Origin: Tolypeutes matacus
Lineage: Eukaryota; Chordata; Mammalia; Cingulata; Chlamyphoridae
NCBI GenBank assembly: GCA_026826555.1
Contig: JAKSZT010037276.1
Span: 1,612,844 to 1,676,843, forward strand
Reading direction: 5' to 3'
DNA: 64,000 bases
Below the pieces are notes generated by a model, which made no database searches, was not told the DNA's origin, and saw nothing but the letters and a program-made list of their open reading frames with translations. Both the position numbers and the translations under genes were made by a program. Of the stretch, positions 52,110-64,000 are shown piece after piece. Position 1 is the stretch's first letter. Each line of letters begins with the position of its first letter.

Positions 52110-54721
52110 CCAGCATCCAACCACACCATGGTGGAATATTTCTTACAGAACCTGATAAAATGTCATGATATTGTTCCCCCAGACCCCCACAATACGATAT
52201 GTTCAAAAGTAATTTTCCATGCCCTGCCTTCACCATGTATGGAGAGTTTTGTGTACTTGTTGTATCTGTTTCAAACACTCTTGCATTTTTATTTTGTTTC
52301 CACATAGTAGCGAGTTAACCAGTGGATATTTTTTCCATCTAATTCTAATTTTGAGAATTAAAGGTTAGTTTCTTTTCTCCAGGATTCCATTCTTCTTCTC
52401 TTTCTTTTCCAATTTTAGCAGTGCCTTCTGTCATGTTGCTGTCCTTTCCAAAGTGCCCATCCTCCATTCCTCAGAACTCCAAATAATTTGTCTGCATCAT
52501 TGTTTGTGCAACACGCATCTAAGAACCCTTCAGTGGAGGAGCAGAAAAAAAACGTGCCAAGCCATTTGCTAGGAAGTGCTGCTTTTACTTTTTTCCTGGC
52601 TCACCAATGGCAGGATGACCATGATTCTAGCTTTCCAAGTTACACCAGAGGGAGCCCTTTGGGATCCAGGGCTGGAAGTTCAATTTCCTTTTACTTGAAA
52701 AGTCTATCCATTGCATTAAATGGGATGTATGAGGTAGCTGGTGACTTTTGATTATGTTGACTCTTCAAAGGGATGACAACACTTGCTAATTCTATTCTCA
52801 TTGATTCCTCTGCCCTGGGATTCCATTGCTGTGAGGTTCCTTATTTAAAACACTATGATTTTCCCAGTGATGTAGATATGTGTGGGAATTTATGCCAATA
52901 TAAATGTGCAATTTCCAAAAAGGAATTTTTTACTCAGAAAGAATGAATGCCTTGAAGGAAATAGCATGATAAAAAAAATTATTTCATTCCTAGAGATAAT
53001 TATGGCCCAATGATTTACCTGGAATATAATAAGTAGAATTTTGTTTTGATTTATTTCCATCATCTCAGACTAATTATTTCCTTAATATGTGTTTGTGCCT
53101 TATTATCACTTTCTTATTATTGATTCTATCAAATCTTATCTAACCTTTCACTCCTTTTAAAATTAGCAATTTCTTTAGTCTAATTTCCATTTCAGTTTAT
53201 ACTTTTACATTGAAGACATTTTCATTCTTCACTTTGTCCACATGATAGTGAATAGAACACATAGCAATAAAATTGATAGATAACACCCCCAAAATATTCA
53301 AGGTCAACCAGCAAGTCACCTATGCTTGGCTGTGTCAACAAAGGATTGAAATGTGAATAATTTCTTTATTCAACTAATTTTTCTTTCTTTATTATAGTTA
53401 TTATAGAGATTTGAAAATGGTATAAGAATGATTGAAGTAATGATGGCACACTTCTGTGAATCTACACAATACCAGGGAATATACACAAGGAATAAATATG
53501 ATATTGATTTAATATGTATCAAGAAAAGAGATTTCTTTTAAAAATAGAGGGAATGTCAAGACATGTACACACAACTTGAGAGGCAGATCATAGTTATTAG
53601 TAGTATGTTAACAAAGTCCTCTTCAAGTTTTGGAAAATGAATCACATTTCACTTTCCTGCTGTAGATGTGTGAATGGGACACCTGCAAGTTGTTATGCCC
53701 CTTGAGTTTCTTAGATCATGAGTTTTGCTCTACTCTTCAAGTTTATGAATGCTCATGAATGAACGATATCCTTCACTAAAAAAATAGATTGACAGAAAGG
53801 TTGGCCAGATTAAAACATAAAGGTTTGGAATTACCTATTACTCTAAAGAGGTATTCCTTTTGTTTTTCTTCATTGTTGGAGGCTATAATCATGGGTGCAT
53901 AGAATCAAGGGCGCTATGCTGGGCTTGATGGCTTAGTTTCTTGACTTTCATGAACCGTTCATTCCCCCATGATATGCCTGGACAGCTGAGTCACTCTTTG
54001 TCAAATTGTGGAACCTACCATTGCCTTTTCTCCCCTGGATTTGGGCAGGGGATTTCAGAGTATGTAGGAGAATATGTGAGATTTGGAGCTGTTTCTATTC
54101 TGTGTTCCTGGGTTTTTGTTTGTGTATCTGTGGATTCTGTTTCCTTTTTAAGAATGAGATTGATTTTATTTCCAATATTTCTTGGAAAATTTCAATATGG
54201 CACATGACCAATAATTTTTATATGGATAACTTCATCACATACTCTGCACTCGAGAACAACCCAAAGACGACCAGAAAATCAGGATGGTTTTCTTGAAACA
54301 AAACCTTGACACTTCTAATCATTCAGTGAACAATAGAGAAGACATGTAAAAAGATCTCCTGTGAATTATCATTTGAAAATAATGATTATTCAAAAATGGA
54401 GGGATAATTGAGAAGCATTCTTTCTGCTCCAATGATTATTCTCCAAATTTGGTTAGTTTAATATTATTTCATAAACTATTAGGAAGAAAGTCTGTTCCAA
54501 CAATTTTTGTGAAATAAGTATTCCACATGAACTCACATCATTGAGGCCTCTTATATTTAAAATGCTTGCTGTTTAAAAGGGCAATGTTTTAAAATTAGCA
54601 TTCTCAGAGTAGGTGGAAAAATCCTTTCTCCCTTAGTAAAGGTTTATTTGTAGAAGATAATTGATATTTAACCATTCTTTTAAATTCTGCTTTTCACTGA
54701 GTAGTTTAAAAAGTCGTTCCT
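52110..54721 (+). repeat. Macrosatellite unit U16, mosaic, with a 190-bp deletion
   Basis: 2,612 bp. The anchor is U8-like (CATCCAACCACACCATGGTGG), 52140-52360 is U15-like, the middle is subtype C (CCAATATAAATG, TATGGCCCAATGAT, CACACTTCTGTG), and from about 53460 it is subtype B (CTACACAATACCAGGG, ATCAAGAAAAG, ACAACTTGAGAGG). At 54711-54716 about 190 bp is missing before the next anchor. Confidence 0.9.
52419..52751 (+). other. Recurrent exon-like open frame, U16 copy (110 codons, TGA)
   Basis: Opens after CTTTCTTTTCCAATTTTAG and ends at the shared TGA. Includes FVQHASKNPSVEEQKKNVPS and SLSIALNGMYEVAGDF. Unknown function, possibly none. Confidence 0.35.
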
Positions 54722-57532
54722 CCAGCATCCCACCACACTGTGGTGGAAGTTTTCTTACCAAACACGATAAAATATCTTGACATTATTCCCCACAGCCATT
54801 AACAATACTATATGTTCTAAATTAATTTTCCATGCCTTGCCTACACCATGTATGGGGAGTTGTGTGTACGTGTTGCGTCTGTTTTAAACACTCTTGTGTT
54901 TTTATTTTTTTCCACATAGTGGTGAGTTGACCAGGGAATAGTTTTTCCTTTTACTTCTAATTTTGAGAATTAGAGCTTAGTATCTTTTCTTCAGGATTCC
55001 TTTCTTCTCCTCTTACTTTTGCAATTTTATCACTGCCTTCTGTCATGTTGCTGTCTTTCCCAAAGAGCCCATCCTCCATTCCCCAGAGCTCCAAATAATT
55101 TGTCTGTGGCATTGTTTGTGCAACACCCACCTTAAAACCCTTCAGTGGAGGAGCAGAAGAAATACGTGCCAGACCATTTCCTAGGAAGCACTTCTTGGAC
55201 ATTTTTCCAGGCTCACCAATGGCAGGGTGACTGTGATTCTAGCTTTCTAAGTTACACCAGAGGTAGTCCTGTGGAATCCAGGTTTGGAATTTAAATTTCA
55301 TGTTACTTCAAAAGGCTATCCATGGCATTAAATGAGTTGTATCAGGTGGCTGGTGACTTGTGATAATGTTGACTCTTCATTGAGATGACAACACTTGCTC
55401 ATTATACACTCCTTGATTCCTCTGCCCTGGGTTTCCAATGCTCTGAGGGTCCCTGGTTTAAAATACTATGGTTTTCCAAGTCATCTTCTTATGTGAGGGA
55501 ACTTATGCCTATGAGTAGTGTACAATTCCCAAATAGAAATTTTTACCCTGAAAAAATGTATGCCTTGATGGAAATAACATGATTAAAAAAATAATTTCAT
55601 TCCTAGAGATCATGATGTCCCAATGTTTGACCTAGAATATAATAAATAGAATTTTATTTTATTTATTTACATCATCTCAGGTTAATTATTTTTCTTTAAA
55701 AGTGTTTGTGCCTTAGTATCCCTTTCTTATTATTGATTCTATCAAATCTAATCTAACCTTACTCTCCCTTTAAAAATTAGCAATTTCTTTAGTCTAATTT
55801 CAATTTCAGTTTATAATTTTACATTGAAGACATTTTGATAAGCTTTAAAAAAGCCATTCATTGTTCGCTTTGTCCACATAATGGGATATAGAGCACATAT
55901 CAATAATATTCATAGACAACCACAAAAATATATTCAAGGTCAACCAGCAAATCACCTATGCTTGGCTGTATCAACAAGGGATTGAAAAGTAAATAATTTC
56001 TTTATTCATCTGATTTTTCATTCTTTATTATAATTATTATAGAGATTTTTAAAAGGTATAATAATGATTCAAGGGATGATGGCGCACCTCTAGGAATCTA
56101 CAAAACACCAGGGAATGTACAAATGGGATAATTATGATATTGGTTTAATATATATCAATAAGTGTGATTTCTTTTTAAAATAGTGGGAATGTCAGGACTT
56201 GTACACACAAGTTGAGCTGTAGATCATAGTTATTAGGGGTGTTTGCATGATGCTCCCTCCAAGTTTTAAAAAATGAATCACATTTCATTTTACTGCTGGA
56301 GGTGTGTGAATGGGACCCTGAAAGTTGTTATGCCCCTTGTCTTTGTAAGAACATGAGTTTTGCTCTACTCTTCAAGTTTATGTATGCTCTTGATGAATGA
56401 TATCCATCACTAAAAAATACATAGAAAGAAAGGTTGGCCAGTGTAAAACATGAAGGGTTGGAATTACCTTTTTCTCTAAAGAGGTATTCGTTTTGTTTTC
56501 TTCATTGTTGGAGGCTATAATCATGGATGCATAGAAATAAGGATGGAACCCTGTGCTTGATGTCTTTGTTCCTTGATTTTATGAATCATTCATCTCCCCC
56601 ATGATATGCCTGGAAAGCAGAGTCCCGCTTTGCCAACTTGTGGACCCTACCATTGCCTTTTCTCTCCTGGGTATGTGCAGGTGCTTTCACAAGCTAAAGG
56701 AGCAATTTTGAGGTTGGGAGCTGTTTGTCTTCTGTGTTACTGTGTTTTTGTTTCTGTATTTGTGGATTCTGCTTTCTTTTTAAGAATGAGGTTAATTTTA
56801 CTTCCAATACTGCCTGAAAAATTACAATAAGGAACTTGAGCAATGATTCATATATGGTTACCTGCATCAAATATTCTGCACTCCAGAACAACCCACAGAG
56901 GTCCAGAAAATCATGAAATGTATCCTTGAAAAACAACTTGGAGTGTTCTAACCATTCATTAAACAATTTTGAAGTCATGTACAAAGTTATCCGGTGAATT
57001 GTCGATTGAAAATTATGATTATTTAAAAATGGAGGAATCACTGAGAAGCATTCCTTTTCCTCCCATTATTATTCTCCAGGTTAGAGTAGTTTAATATTAT
57101 TTCATAAACAATTAGGAAGAAAATCTGTTTCAAAAATTTATGTGAAAAAAGGATTCCAGATGAATTCACATCATTGAAGCCTCTTGGTTTTTAAAAGCTT
57201 GTTGTTTAAAATGGCTAAGTATTCTCATTTACGATTATCATTCTCAGAGTAGGTGGAAAAAATCTTTCTCTCTTAGTAAGATTTATTTGTAGAAGAGAAT
57301 TGATATTTAACCATTCTTTTAAAATCTGCTTTTTACTAAGTACTTTAAAAAGTTTTTCTCCATTTTTCATACAGAAATTTGCCAATGAGAGAATGTCTTC
57401 ATAATGTGAGTTATATTTGTTTTCACGACCAAACCTCCACATTCTTATGTGTGTAAATATATACTTCTCAACAGAATCTGTAAACTAACCAAACATGAAT
57501 GCCCTCAGTCACTATACTCATACCACTCTCCT
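54722..57532 (+). repeat. Macrosatellite unit U17
   Basis: 2,811 bp, intact. Pairs with U12 in the first kilobase. The last 140 bp (CTTCATAATGTGAG onward) belongs to the block shared with U3/U4. Confidence 0.92.
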
Positions 57533-60330
57533 CCAGCATCCCACCACACCGTGGTGGAATATTGCTTACCAAACATGATAAAATATCCTGACATTGTTCC
57601 CGTGAGCCACAGACCATGCTTTATGTTCAAAACTCATTTTCCATGCCCTGCGTTCACCATAACTGCAGAGTTGTGTGTACGTCATGTGTCTGTTTTAAAG
57701 ACTCTTGTGTTCTAATATTTTCCACATAGTGGTGAATTGAGCACTTGATTTTTTCCCCTTGTACTTGTAATTTTGAGAATTAGAGCTTAGTTTTTTCTCC
57801 AGGATTCCATTCTTCTCCTCATTCTTTTCTATTTTTACAAGTGCCTTCTCTCATATTGCTGTTTTTTTCCAAAATCTCATCCTCCATTCTCCTGAGCTCC
57901 AAATAATTTGTCTAAGGCATTGTTTGTGCATCACCCACATAAGGATTCTGTGGTGGAGGAGCAAGAAAAAGATGTGCGGGGCCAGTTACTAGGAAGTGCT
58001 TCTTACATGTTTTTCCTGTTTCCCAATGGCAGGATGACGTGATTCTAGCTTTCCACGTTAAACCAGACAGAGCCCTTTGGAATCCAGGGCCAAAAGTTCA
58101 ATTTCATTTTACTTGAAAATGTTATCCATTGCATTAAAATGGGATGTATCTGGTGTCTGGTGACTTTTGATAATGTTGGCTCTTCATAGAGATGACAATA
58201 TTTGCTCAATCTATTCCCATTTATTCCTCTGCCCTGGGATTCCATTGCTCTTAGGTTCCCTGGTTCAAAATACTATGCTTTTCCAAGTTATCTTGTTATG
58301 TGTGGGAATTTATGCCAGAGACATGTTTGCAATTCTCAAAAAGGAATTTTTTTCTCAAAAAGAATGAATGCCGTTTGGGAAATAGCATGATTAAAAAAAT
58401 TGTTTCATTCCTAGAGATCATTATGTCCCAAATTTCAACCTGGAATATAATAAATAGAGTTTTGATTTAATTTATTTCCATCCTCTCAGACTAATTATTT
58501 TTCTTTACAAATATTTGTGCCTTAGTATCACTTTCTTATTATTGATTCTATCAAATCTAATCTGACCTCAAACATTCCCATTTAAAATTAGCAATTTCTT
58601 TAGTCTAATTTCTATTTCAGTTTATAATTTTGCATTAAAGGCATTTTCATCAGCTTCAAAAAAGCCATTCATTGTTCTCTTTATCCACATGATGGGGTAT
58701 AGAGCACATATCTATAAAATTGATATACCACCCCCCAAAAATATTCAAGGTCAACCAGCAAATCACCAATGCTTGGCTGTGTCCACAAAGGATTGAAAAG
58801 TGAATAATTTCTTTATTCATCTGATTTTCTTTATTTATTATAGTTATTATAGAGATTTTGAAAAGATAATGATTGAAGAGATGATGGCACACCTCTGTGA
58901 ATCTACAAAACACCAGGGAATGTACACATGGGTAAATATGATATTGGTTTAATATGTATCAATAAAAGTGATGTCTTTTAAAAATATGTGGGAATGTCAG
59001 GAAACGTACACACAAGTTGAGCTGCATATCATAGTTATTAGGGGTGTTTGAATGACGCTCTCTCCAAGTTTTAAAAAATGAATCACAGTTCATTTTCCTG
59101 CTAGAGATGTGTGAATGGGACCCTGTAAATTTTATGCCACTTGAGTTTGTAAAATTATGAGTTTTACTCTACTCTTCAAGTTTATGTGTGTTCAAGAGTG
59201 ATCGATATCCATCACAAAAAATAAAGTCAGAGAAAGGTTGGCCAGAGTAAACATGAGGGTTTGTAATTAAATTTTTCTTTAAAGAGGTATTCGCTCTGTA
59301 TATCTTCATTGTTGCAGGCTCTGTTCATGAGTGCATAGAATCGAGGCTGGTATCCTGGGCTTGATGGCTTAGTTCCTTGACTTTTAGGAACCCTTCACCT
59401 CCCCAATGATATGCCTGGATATCTGAGTTCTTCTTTGTCAATTGTGGAACCTACCATTGCCTTTTCTCTCCTTGAGGTGGGCAGGGGCTTTCACAAGGTG
59501 TAGGAGAAATTGTGAGATTTGGAGCTATTTTTCCTCTGTGTTCCTGGGTTTTTGTGTATCTGTGGATTCTGCTTTCTTTTTAAGAATGAGGTTGATTTTA
59601 TTCCCAATAATTCCTGAAAAATTACAATATGGCCCATGATCAGTGATTTTTATATGGGGAACTGCGTCGCATATTCTGCACTCGAAAACAGCCCTAAGAG
59701 GTCCTGAAAATCAGGAATATGTTTCTTGAAACAAAATCTGAATCCTTCTAACCATTCAGTAAAAAATGGTGTATTCATGTAAAAAGATCTTCTCAGAATT
59801 ATTGATTGAAAATAATGAGTATTCAACATGGAAGAATCACTGAGAAACATTCTTTTTCCTCCAATGATTATTCTCTAAATTAGAGTAGTTTAATATTATT
59901 TGATAAACTATTAGGAAGAAAACCTATTCAAAAATTTTTGTGAAAAATTATTCCACATGAACTCACATCATTGAAGCCTCTTATATTTAAAAATCCTGCT
60001 GTTTAAAAGCAATAAGTATTTCTTTAACAATTCGCATTCTCAAGAGTAGGTAGAAAATTTTTTCTCACTTAGTTAAGATTTATTTGTAGATGATCATTGA
60101 TATTTAACCATACTTTTAAAATCTGATTTTCACTGAGTACTTTAAAGTGTTTTTCTTGATATTAAATACACAAAATTTGCCAATTAGAGAATGTCCTCCC
60201 AATCTGAGTTATATCTTGTTTTCACTGCCATACTTCCATGTTCTTGTGTTTGTAAATATATATTTCTTAACAGAATCTGCAAATTAACAAAATATTTATG
60301 CACTTGGTCACAGTACTCAAGCCCTTTCCT
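57533..60330 (+). repeat. Macrosatellite unit U18
   Basis: 2,798 bp, intact. The first 370 bp pairs with U4. It has a perfect 17-bp inverted repeat at 57541-57557. The exon-like frame is lost by indels. Confidence 0.92.
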
Positions 60331-63141
60331 CCATCATCCCACCACACCAAGGTGGAAAATTTCTTACCAAACATGATGTGTCATGACATTGTTCCCCCCA
60401 GACACCCACAATAATATAGTTTTAAAGGTCATTCTCCATGCCCTGCCTTCACCATGTCTGGAGAGTTATGTGTACGTGTTTTGTCTGTTTTAAACACTCT
60501 TGTGTTTTAATTTTTTTTCCACATACTGGTGAGTTGACCAGTGGATAATTTCTCCTTTTATTTCTATTTTTGGGCACTAGAGCTTAGTTTCTTTTCTCCA
60601 GGATTCCATTTTTCTCCTCTTTCTTTTCCAAATTTAGCAGTGCCTTCTGTCATGTTTCTGTCTTTTCCAAAGAGCCCTTCCTACATTCCCCAGAGCTGCA
60701 AATAATTTATCTGTGGCATTGTTTGTGCAACACCCACCTAAGAACCCTTCAGTGAAGGAGTAGAAACTAGACATGACAGGCCATTTGCTAGGAAGCCCTT
60801 GTTGGTCGTTTTTCCTGCCTCACCAGTGGAAGGATGACCATGATTCTACCTTTCTATATTACACCAGATGGAGCCCTTTGGAATCTTTGGACAGAAGTTC
60901 AATTTCATGTTACTTTAAAAGGCTATCCATTGCATGAATTAGGATGTATCAGGTGGCTGTAGTCTTTTGATAATATTGACTCTTCATTGAGATGACAAGA
61001 CTTACTCATTTTATTCTCATTGATTCCTCTGCCCTGACATTCCATTGCTCTGAGGTTCCCTTGTTTAAAATACTATGGTTTTCCAAATGATCTAGTTATA
61101 TGTGGGAATTTATGGCAATGAAATGTGTGCAATTCCAAAAAAAGAAATTTTTATCCAGAAAGATGGAATGCCTTGAGGGAAATAGCATGATAAAAAATTT
61201 TATTTCATTCCTAGAGATCATTATGACCCAATGTTCAAAATGGAATATAATAATGAGAATTTTATTTTTATATATTTCCATCAACTCAGACTAATGATTT
61301 CCATTTATAAGTGTTTGTGCCTTAGTATCCCTTCTTATTATGATTCTATCAAATCTAATCTAACCTTACACTCCCTTCTAAAATTAGCAATTTCTTTAGT
61401 ATAATTTCCTTTTAAGTTTATAATTTTCCATTGAAGACATTTTCATCAGCTTTAAAAAAGCCATTTATTGTTCTCTTTGTCCACATGATGGGTTATAGAG
61501 CTCATATCAATAAAATTGATAAAGAACCCCCCCAAAATATTCAAGGTCAACCAGCATATCACCTATGCTTGTCTGTTTCAAAAACAGATTGAAAAGGAAA
61601 TAATATCTTTATTAATATGATTTTTCTTTTTTATTATAATTATTAAAGGGATTTTGAAAAGATATAATATCGATTGAAGAGATGATTGCACACCTCTGTG
61701 AATCTATAAAACACCAGGAAATATACACAAGGAATAAATATGATATAGATTTAATATGTATCAATAAAAGAGATTTCTTTGAAAAATAGAAGGAATATCA
61801 GGACATTGCACAAATGTTGAGCAGCAGATCATAGTTATTAGGGGTATTTGAAAGACACCCTCTCCAAGTTTTAAAAAATGAATCACATTTCATTTTCTGA
61901 TGGAGATATGTGAATCACACCCCTGTAAGTTCATATGCACCTTGAGTTTCTAAGAACATGAGTTTTCCTCTACTCTTCAAGTTTATGCATGCTCATGAAT
62001 GAATCATATCCATCACTAAAAAATAGATTGAGAGTAAGTTTGCCCAGAGTAAGACATGACGTTTTAGAATTACCTTTTTCTCTAAAGAGGTATTCGTTTT
62101 GTTTTTCTTCATTGTTGGAGGCTATAATCATTGGTGCATAGAATCGAGGGCGGTACACTGGGCTTGATGGCTTAGTTCCTTGACTTTTATGAACTGTTCT
62201 ACTCCCCCATGATATGCCTGGACAACTGAGTCACTCTTTGTCAACTTTTGGAATCTAACCATTGCCTTCCTCCCCTAGATGTGGGCAAGTGCTTTCACAA
62301 GTTGTAGGAGAAATTGTGAGATTTGGAGCTGTTTGTCTTCCATTTTACTGGGATTTTGTTTGTGTTTCTGTGAATTCTGGTTTTGTTTTTAAGAATGAAA
62401 TTGATTTTATTTCCAATACTTCCTGAAAAATTACAATATGGCACATGAGCAGTGATTTTTATATGGATAACCTCATCACATATTCTGCACTAGAGAACAA
62501 CCCAAAGAGGTCCTAAAAATCAGGAATGATTTTCTTGAAACAAAACCTGGAGACTTATAACCATTCAGTAAACGATGGAAAAGTCATGTAAAAAGTTCTC
62601 CTCTGAATTATCGATGGAAAATAATTATTATTCAAAAATGGAGTAATCACTGAGAAGCATTCCTTCTGCTCCAATGATTCTTCTCCAAACTAGAGTAGAT
62701 TAAAATTATTTCATAAATTATTAGGAAGAAAATCTATTCCAAAATTTTTGTGATAAAAGTATTCCAAATGAACTCACATCATTGAAATATCTTATAATTA
62801 AAAAGCTTGTTGTTTAAAAGCATTAAGTATTTTCTTTTTCAATTAACATTCTCAGATTAGGTGGAAAATTCCTTCTCTCTTAGTAAAGAATTATTTGTAA
62901 ACGATAACTGATATTTAACCATTCTTTTAAAATCTGATTTTCACTGAGTATTTTAAAAAGTTTTTCTTTATATTAAATACACAGAATTTGCCAATAGGAG
63001 ACTGTCCTCCCAATCTAATTTATATCTTGTTTTCATGTCAAACCTCCACATTCTTGTGTTCGAAAATATATATTTCTTAACAGAATCTGTAAATTAATTA
63101 AACATTTATGCACTAGGTCAAAATACTAATAACACTTTCCT
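60331..63141 (+). repeat. Macrosatellite unit U19
   Basis: 2,811 bp, intact. Mixed: some subtype B variants (CAAAATGG, GATTTCCATTTATAAG, ATAATATCGATTGAAG) on a subtype A frame (AATTTATGGC). Confidence 0.9.
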
Positions 63142-64000
63142 CCAGCATCCCACCACACCACGGTGGTATATTTCTTTCCGAACATGTTAAAATATCATGG
63201 CATTGTTCCCCACAGCCCCTGACAATACTATATGTTCAAAACTCATTTTCCATGCCCTGCCCTCACTATGTCTGGAGAGTTGTGTGTACATGTTGTGTAA
63301 TTTTTAAACACTCTTGTGTTTTAATTTTTTTCCACACAGTAGTGAGTTGACCAGTGGATATTTTTTCCTTTTGCTTCTAATTTTGAGAATTAAAGCTTAG
63401 TTTCTTTTCTCCAGGATTCCATTCTTCTGCTTTCTTTTCCAATTGTAGCAGTGCCTTCTGTCACGTTGCTGTCTTTTCCAAAGAGCCCATCCTCCATTCC
63501 CCAGAGCTCCAAATAATTTGTCTGTGACATTGTTAGTGCAATACCCACCTTAGAACCCTTCAGTAGGGGAGCAGAGAATAGATGTGCCAGGGCATTTGTT
63601 AGGAAGCACTTCTTGGACATTTGTCCTCGCTCACCAACGGCAGTGTGACTGTGATTCTAGCTTTTTAAGTTACACCGGAGGGAGCCCTTTATTTATGATA
63701 CTTGAATAGGCTAACCATTGCATTAAATGGGATGTATCAGTTGGCTGGTGACTTGTGATAATGTTGACTCCTCATTCAGATGACAACACTTGCTCATTCT
63801 ATTCTCATTGATTCCTCTGCCCAGGGATTCCATTGCTCTGGGGATCCCTGGTTTCAAATAATCTGGTTTGCCAAATGATCTTGTTATGTGTGAGAATTTA
63901 TGCCAATGAGATGTGTGCAATTCCCAAAAAGGAATTTTTACCCAGAAAGAATGAATGCTTAGAAGGAAATAGCATGATTAAAAAAAAGTATTTCATTTCT
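63142..64000 (+). repeat. Macrosatellite unit U20 (5' part only)
   Basis: The unit runs off the window after 859 bp. About 25 bp is deleted in the exon-like segment at about 63690 (GAGCCCTTT joined to ATTTATGATACTTG). Confidence 0.92.

Overview
The window is mammalian nuclear DNA, most likely from an armadillo (Dasypus) or a close xenarthran relative. The pointers are two short interspersed elements with tRNA-type promoter boxes that I recognise as the armadillo DAS-SINE type, L1 retrotransposons, target-site duplications and a processed pseudogene of a vertebrate gene. There is no intact protein-coding gene that I can defend. Only open frames with a recognisable family match or recurrence between repeat units are annotated.

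Layout. (1) Positions 1 to about 4419 are the 3' part of an L1 element: the C-terminal third of ORF2, open except for one frameshift, then a long G-rich 3' UTR, an AATAAA signal and an A-tail. (2) From about 4420 to the right edge lies one long head-to-tail array of an AT-rich monomer of about 2.81 kb. I count one leading partial unit (U0), 19 full or nearly full units (U1-U19) and one trailing partial unit (U20). Uninterrupted anchor-to-anchor spacings are 2,798 to 2,816 bp. The array runs off the right edge and probably continued to the left before the L1 inserted. I do not recognise the monomer; it looks like an undescribed macrosatellite.

The array is interrupted by insertions, each found in a single unit only, so they came after amplification. 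They are: a full-length processed pseudogene of SSR3 (TRAP-gamma) in U1 on the minus strand, with a 14-bp target duplication and its own SINE insertion; a 217-bp retrocopy of an unidentified transcript 3' end in U9; and, in U13, a chimeric retrocopy whose 5' end is a 55-nt piece of U4 spliceosomal RNA joined to an L1 3' tail, itself hit by a longer SINE. U5 contains a 100-N assembly gap inside a T homopolymer. U3, U11/U12 and U16 carry large deletions, and U3 also has an internal partial duplication.

Within the monomer three things recur: a 17-bp inverted repeat (CCACCAC-ACC-GTGGTGG) used here as the unit anchor; a GC-richer segment of 333 nt preceded by a good splice-acceptor-like tract and open in one frame in several units; and a minus-strand frame of about 95 to 146 codons. 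Sequence variants show that the units are mosaics of several subtypes, with related pairs both adjacent (U13/U14, part of U15/U16) and far apart (U4/U18, U1/U10, U2/U11, U3/U15, U12/U17). All unit pairings and subtype calls were made by eye and not by alignment software.
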